A DNA stretch of 59,038 bases from Vicinamibacteraceae bacterium (GTDB taxonomy: Bacteria > Planctomycetota > Phycisphaerae > Phycisphaerales > UBA5793). Positions within the stretch are counted from its first letter, which is position 1. Every line of letters starts with the position of its first letter. The notes below the pieces were generated by a model. The model saw nothing but the letters and a program-made list of their open reading frames with translations, was not told the DNA's origin and ran no database searches. Shown one piece after another: positions 56,801-59,038 of this stretch. The stretch lies in the NCBI GenBank assembly GCA_011525805.1, contig WYBR01000011.1, positions 1 through 59,038 of the forward strand. The letters are read 5' to 3'. The position numbers were made by a program, and so were the translations under genes.

Positions 56801-56900
56801 TGAGCAGTTTGCGCGGCTCGAGAGACTGAAAAGTGGGACGCGCGCCGGCAGCGGTCGCGGCGGAACGCGTTCGGACGGTGCGACTGCGAAATGACGGCAT
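53829..56900 (-). CDS. Giant exported LEPR-motif protein with inactivated metalloprotease motif
   Basis: ATG 56900 (AGGGAGAG upstream) gives 1023 residues. The N-terminus is Arg-rich, then FQSLEPRKLLSA, the LEPR motif seen at the start of many planctomycete exported proteins. About 60-240 resembles a choice-of-anchor-L type domain (RLLIDFIYASDMNTDGGDFF). A metzincin-like region follows (VVYLDFDGQDIG ... NTIAHYIGRNLGLRAEAS near 405-420) in which HExxHxxGLxH has become HYIGRNLGLRA, so zinc chemistry should be lost. The rest is repetitive beta structure. The function is unknown, probably cell-surface. Confidence 0.8.
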   Translation of the reverse strand: MPSFRSRTVRTRSAATAAGARPTFQSLEPRKLLSATPAEIASALDLPEGVTVTYEGHSDAVGVFENYTVHGLLGMPSGPNGQFLVLSTAHAFDAVRTTDAATRDITTRYRDLGDEGTADDFATVRFTLEVPFSLTRQRLLIDFIYASDMNTDGGDFFDIIVNGVNVAELDARGRIQAGGAYVTNERDPEIGETVPGFGFQVGTEYSDLLTASYSIPDGVMTLDIEITLADSSDALLDAWALIDNIRFETAQVVYLDFDGQDIGDFYLPGTNYVVPEFDENDFGLGGDFAEVIQADLEAAFAAYDVVFVTSEPVSGEFMHVVIGGRNSDTVTIDNTRSTEWLRRPLNASTTFRQLFNYVNFRNASGTQRSFGLADRLDLDNGNLGDMAVVFSDEIARLGEFDYDDLINTIAHYIGRNLGLRAEASTATDSIMNEDILQRGSLFQDNANNLLSIQWGDRIPGAEVMRQNAHEVLLANLGPSDDSSGIVRAWTDAARLNEAHWTIAQPTRSRLFDAQFIIIGDRHTRTHAIFTDEWDSDQIIVTDYAGGDPQIVITASSRDGGTIDYETYGPRNLGQYNQVTNDAQIVLISLYQEVRSAPVFRGQATVIRTAAADETVYYRSFEFTEADGDLITITLTSNTGLYAVEETDGGLVITLAETDSGRDTMIINVKRRGDGDGRAVISGILGSGLRTLKVLRTDIDGAGVDLANVGVGRFDSILGGTNFNVRQDEGVNGNLQFESIGGESRFVVGRLARKFRAEEITGGSFAFGELVRFDARSDMGAVRLDIEDADRAIMKIIGSVTGGVWTVWGEDDRRDSWKLVDIRGSASGLSLEAPGRLMTLKVREDFDADVDVLALNKATLRGDWSGTMILRHDGSDFRESSRSIKALGVARDVLFQAQDSVRLIQLGASIDSNFYVGFDFSVTSGLVVDPTLIVNEDARVKTFNIRGLRDELFGMVNSIVSAVTFGKVYLDDVNGDNGGVPFGVSARTVDRIQFNTGTGEIVNRGESWYLDNDNSDDFLLGRII

Positions 56901-57130
56901 GATCACTCTCCCTTGCTCTTGGCTGCCGGCCGGTCGCGGTGTTTTCAATGACGCGCGAGGCCGACGTTCATTCGACCGGTCGCAGGTGGGGAGGACGGCA
57001 AGCCGATCCTGTCGCCCTCATTGGGCCGCATCGCGCGGCGTCTCGTCCGGTCGAGCCTTCAGGCGGGCGCGGCCCGCCCCACTCGGTTCACGCGGCCGCG
57101 CTGGCGCGGGGCTGCGTCTACACTTGCGGC

Positions 57131-58273
57131 GTGTCGCCGGTGCTCGTGCATCTCGGCCTGGCCGCGGTCGTACCGGCGATGGTATGCGCCCTTCTGCTGG
57201 GCGTCATCCCTAACCTGGCGCGCGAATCGCCCGAATCGCGCCCGCTCCACGCCTGGATCGATCTCTGGCTGCCGCTGCTGCTTGCGCTGCCCCTCTCCGC
57301 GGCGGCGCTAGGCCCGAATTCCTACGAACTTTCACCGGCCCTGCTGCTCGCGCTGCTCGTCGGCGGGCCGGTGGCGGTCGCGGCGGTTGTTTCGGGTGCT
57401 GCGCTGCTCGATCAGCGCCTCTGCCTCGCCGACCGGGTTCTGGATGGACATCACGTGATCGCCTGCGCCGTTCTGGCCCCGGTGCTCCTGAGCGCGTCCT
57501 ACGTGGCTCGACTGCCGGACTGGATCGGACACCTCTTCCTCACCGCCGCGGTCCTCTGGCTCTGGACCGTCAGCGGCGACGCGAAGGCGCCCGGGGAGGG
57601 CGAGTCGCGCGACGGCGCTTTCTTCGTCGACTGGACCGGCCCGCTCGCGCGCCCCGTGGCTGCGGGATGGAAGGCGCTGATGGCGATCGCCCTGCTCGCC
57701 GGCGCCATGTGCCTGGCGCTGGGACATCTTCTGCCGGCTTCTGCGGCGGGGCGAGCGCGGATTCCGCCGCTGCTGCTGCCCGTGGCGCTGTCGCTCGTCG
57801 TGCTGGCGGGGCAGGGAGCGGCGCTGGCGGGAACGTGGCGCGCCGTCGGGCCGCGCGCCGGCATCCGCGTGGCGATCTCCACCATGCTCCTCTCCTCGCT
57901 CCTGTCCATCGGCCTGCTGTGCACGCGCCTGGTCCCATGGGGTGAGTTGATCCGCAGTCGCGGCCGCTTCTCCGACGTCTACTACCAACCGCTCGACCTG
58001 ACCGGCCTCACCGCGGTCGGTCCGGCGGGCCTGGTGGTCGCCGCGCTGGCGTTGACGGCAATCGTGCCGCGCCTCGGTCCCGCCGCGCGGCGCGTTTCGG
58101 GCTGGAGCCTGATCGGCGCGGCGGTTTGCTCACTGCTGGCCGCGGCGATTCTGACGCGCTCCGCCTGGCCGGCCCCGGCGCCCCGGCCGCAGGAGGCGCC
58201 CTCCCCGGCGAGCGAGGAGCCGACCGGCCTCGCGCCAGAGGTCGGGGACGAACAGTTTTGCATCGGCGCATAG
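57131..58273 (+). CDS. Unknown polytopic membrane protein
   Basis: GTG 57131 (VSPVLVHLGLAAVVPAMVCA) is chosen because it starts in the first membrane segment; the frame is open to 56939, but that part is Arg-rich and overlaps the neighbour's leader. The 380-residue product has roughly nine hydrophobic segments, a loop SRDGAFFVDWTGPLARPVAA near 155-175 and a Pro/Glu-rich C-terminal tail. I do not recognise the family. Confidence 0.65.
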   Translation: MSPVLVHLGLAAVVPAMVCALLLGVIPNLARESPESRPLHAWIDLWLPLLLALPLSAAALGPNSYELSPALLLALLVGGPVAVAAVVSGAALLDQRLCLADRVLDGHHVIACAVLAPVLLSASYVARLPDWIGHLFLTAAVLWLWTVSGDAKAPGEGESRDGAFFVDWTGPLARPVAAGWKALMAIALLAGAMCLALGHLLPASAAGRARIPPLLLPVALSLVVLAGQGAALAGTWRAVGPRAGIRVAISTMLLSSLLSIGLLCTRLVPWGELIRSRGRFSDVYYQPLDLTGLTAVGPAGLVVAALALTAIVPRLGPAARRVSGWSLIGAAVCSLLAAAILTRSAWPAPAPRPQEAPSPASEEPTGLAPEVGDEQFCIGA

Positions 58274-58363
58274 CATTCTTCCGATCAATCTCCACGTTCG
58301 CTCCCGCCCGCCGCAGCGCATGAAGCGCTGCGCCACCGCCGTGCCATGGAAGGGCCAGCCGCG

Positions 58364-58750
58364 ATGAACGCCGTCATGACCTACCGCCGCCGCGTTCTCC
58401 CCTCGATCCGCGAATCGATCACGCACAAGTTCTGCATCAACGGTCAGGAGGGCTACCTGACCATCGGCCTGCACGCCGACGGCACGCCGGGTGAGGTCTT
58501 CATCAAGATCAGCAAGGAGGGCTCGACCCTCTCGGGCCTCATCCAGGCTTTCTGCCAGGCGTTCAGTCTCGCGCTCCAGTACGGCCTGCCGCTGGAGGAA
58601 GCGGTGCGGCGCTTCAAGGGAATGCGCTTCGACCCCATGGGCCCGACGACCAACCCCGACATCCCCGAAGCCAAGAGCATCATGGACTACACGGCCCGCT
58701 ACCTCGAACTGCACTTCGTCGAGAGCAAGGAGTCGGGTGTCGGGCGATAG
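58364..58750 (+). CDS. Stand-alone TSCPD-domain protein (NrdJ C-terminal-like)
   Basis: It is 128 residues from ATG 58364 (GGAAGGG upstream; 58346 is possible). RRRVLPSIRESITHKFCING, GYLTIGLHADGTPGEVFIKI, KEGSTLSGLIQAFCQAFSLA, LQYGLPLEEAVRRFKGMRF and IPEAKSIMDYTARYLELHF match the TSCPD domain. That domain usually ends class II (adenosylcobalamin-dependent) ribonucleotide reductase NrdJ, but here it stands alone. It lacks the Cys residues often seen after the domain. It may assist a separately encoded reductase or regulate it. Confidence 0.8.
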   Translation: MNAVMTYRRRVLPSIRESITHKFCINGQEGYLTIGLHADGTPGEVFIKISKEGSTLSGLIQAFCQAFSLALQYGLPLEEAVRRFKGMRFDPMGPTTNPDIPEAKSIMDYTARYLELHFVESKESGVGR

Positions 58751-58796
58751 GCATGAGGCACTGGACAATGGCGGGAGCCGAGCCCCGCGCGTGAGC

Positions 58797-59015
58797 AAGG
58801 GTCTTCGCCGAACACCGGCCTTCGCCGTTCGCATCGGCAACGACCCAACGGCGCTCACACGCCCGCGATCGTCGTGACCGGTTGCCGCGTCCACGTCCAA
58901 CACCCGTGCTTACGCGTGGGGCTCGGTTCCGATCATCGCTCTGCGATGATCCGAGCCCCGACCGTAAGGAAGGGTCTTCGCCGAACACCGGCCTTCGCCG
59001 TTCGTATCGGCAACG
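58797..59015. repeat. Dispersed repeat, two direct copies flanking a perfect hairpin
   Basis: A 46-bp unit (AAGGGTCTTCGCCGAACACC...) occurs at 58797-58842 and 58970-59015 with one mismatch; partial similarity continues to ACACGCCCG after each. Both copies are preceded by CCGAGCCCCG. Between them GGGGCTCGG-ttcc-GATCATCGC-tct-GCGATGATC-CGAGCCCC (58918-58959) makes a nearly perfect hairpin. No gene is seen from 58751 to the window end. The unit resembles part of the block inside the SBBP gene. Confidence 0.8.
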
Positions 59016-59038
59016 GCGCTGTCGCGCCGACACGCCCG

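Noticed and set aside
53805-56894. 1,029-codon plus-strand open frame
   Set aside because: It is antisense to the LEPR protein gene, rich in Val/Asp/Glu/Ala with no recognisable motif, and explained by GC-rich codon bias.

Overview
The window is high-GC bacterial DNA and most likely comes from a planctomycete, possibly near Phycisphaerae. The pointers are an exported giant protein with an N-terminal LEPR motif, a pseudopilin ending in an H-x9-DG motif, a DUF1580-type small DNA-binding protein, an SBBP-repeat propeller with a CAGT/ACGGYLQL tail, and a pilus/T2SS hybrid cluster with signalling genes built in. The phylum call is inference from these traits; no rRNA gene is present.

Layout. Positions 1-9.5 kb hold a partial SBBP beta-propeller gene (minus), a HAD phosphatase, a membrane-anchored alpha/beta hydrolase, gyrB, a TauE/SafE transporter and a PfkB sugar-phosphate kinase. 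At 9598 lies tRNA-Thr(CGT). Its 3' half is duplicated as a 42-bp direct repeat at 19593, which brackets a 10-kb integrated element (9.63-19.63 kb). The element carries a tyrosine integrase, zinc-ribbon and HTH proteins, a Toprim-RecA-like replication protein followed by an origin-like spacer, a prohead protease-major capsid fusion and a coiled-coil tape-measure-like protein. I see no terminase, portal or tail genes. This is the profile of a capsid-encoding phage satellite or a very reduced phage.

From 19.8 to 28.2 kb a minus-strand group carries ASCH protein - nadC - birA - cdsA - selB - selA - tRNA-Sec - Ycf48-like lipoprotein, so the selenocysteine incorporation genes selA, selB and selC are contiguous. 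From 28.2 to 31.5 kb a minus-strand operon sits behind a cobalamin riboswitch. It encodes a beta-propeller with a PEP-CTERM-like tail, a secreted 'FIVFGN' surface protein and a pseudopilin. By analogy to BtuG/BtuH of Bacteroides I propose a surface corrinoid-capture system.

From 31.6 to 51.7 kb, on the plus strand, an exported HEAT-repeat protein is followed by a long type IV pilus/type II secretion cluster. Its order is three pilins/pseudopilins, a cryptic pseudopilin-like protein, a small membrane protein, a GspH-like pseudopilin, PilM, PilN, PilO, a PilP/GspB-like protein, the secretin, a TPR lipoprotein, a histidine kinase, a stand-alone receiver, an HD-GYP phosphodiesterase, a STAS protein, a GspE/PilB ATPase with an MshEN-like N-terminus, and GspF/PilC. 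Several of these genes overlap by 4 bp, which suggests translational coupling. The last part (52-59 kb) has an M28 lipoprotein peptidase, the LEPR protein with a ruined metalloprotease motif, an unknown polytopic membrane protein, a stand-alone TSCPD protein and dispersed repeats.

Most promising for novelty are the riboswitch-controlled surface operon and the compact capsid-bearing tRNA-Thr element. The element has candidate arm sites, an outward promoter and a candidate origin. Next come the in-frame palindromic repeats in the SBBP gene and the locally encoded c-di-GMP loop of the pilus cluster.
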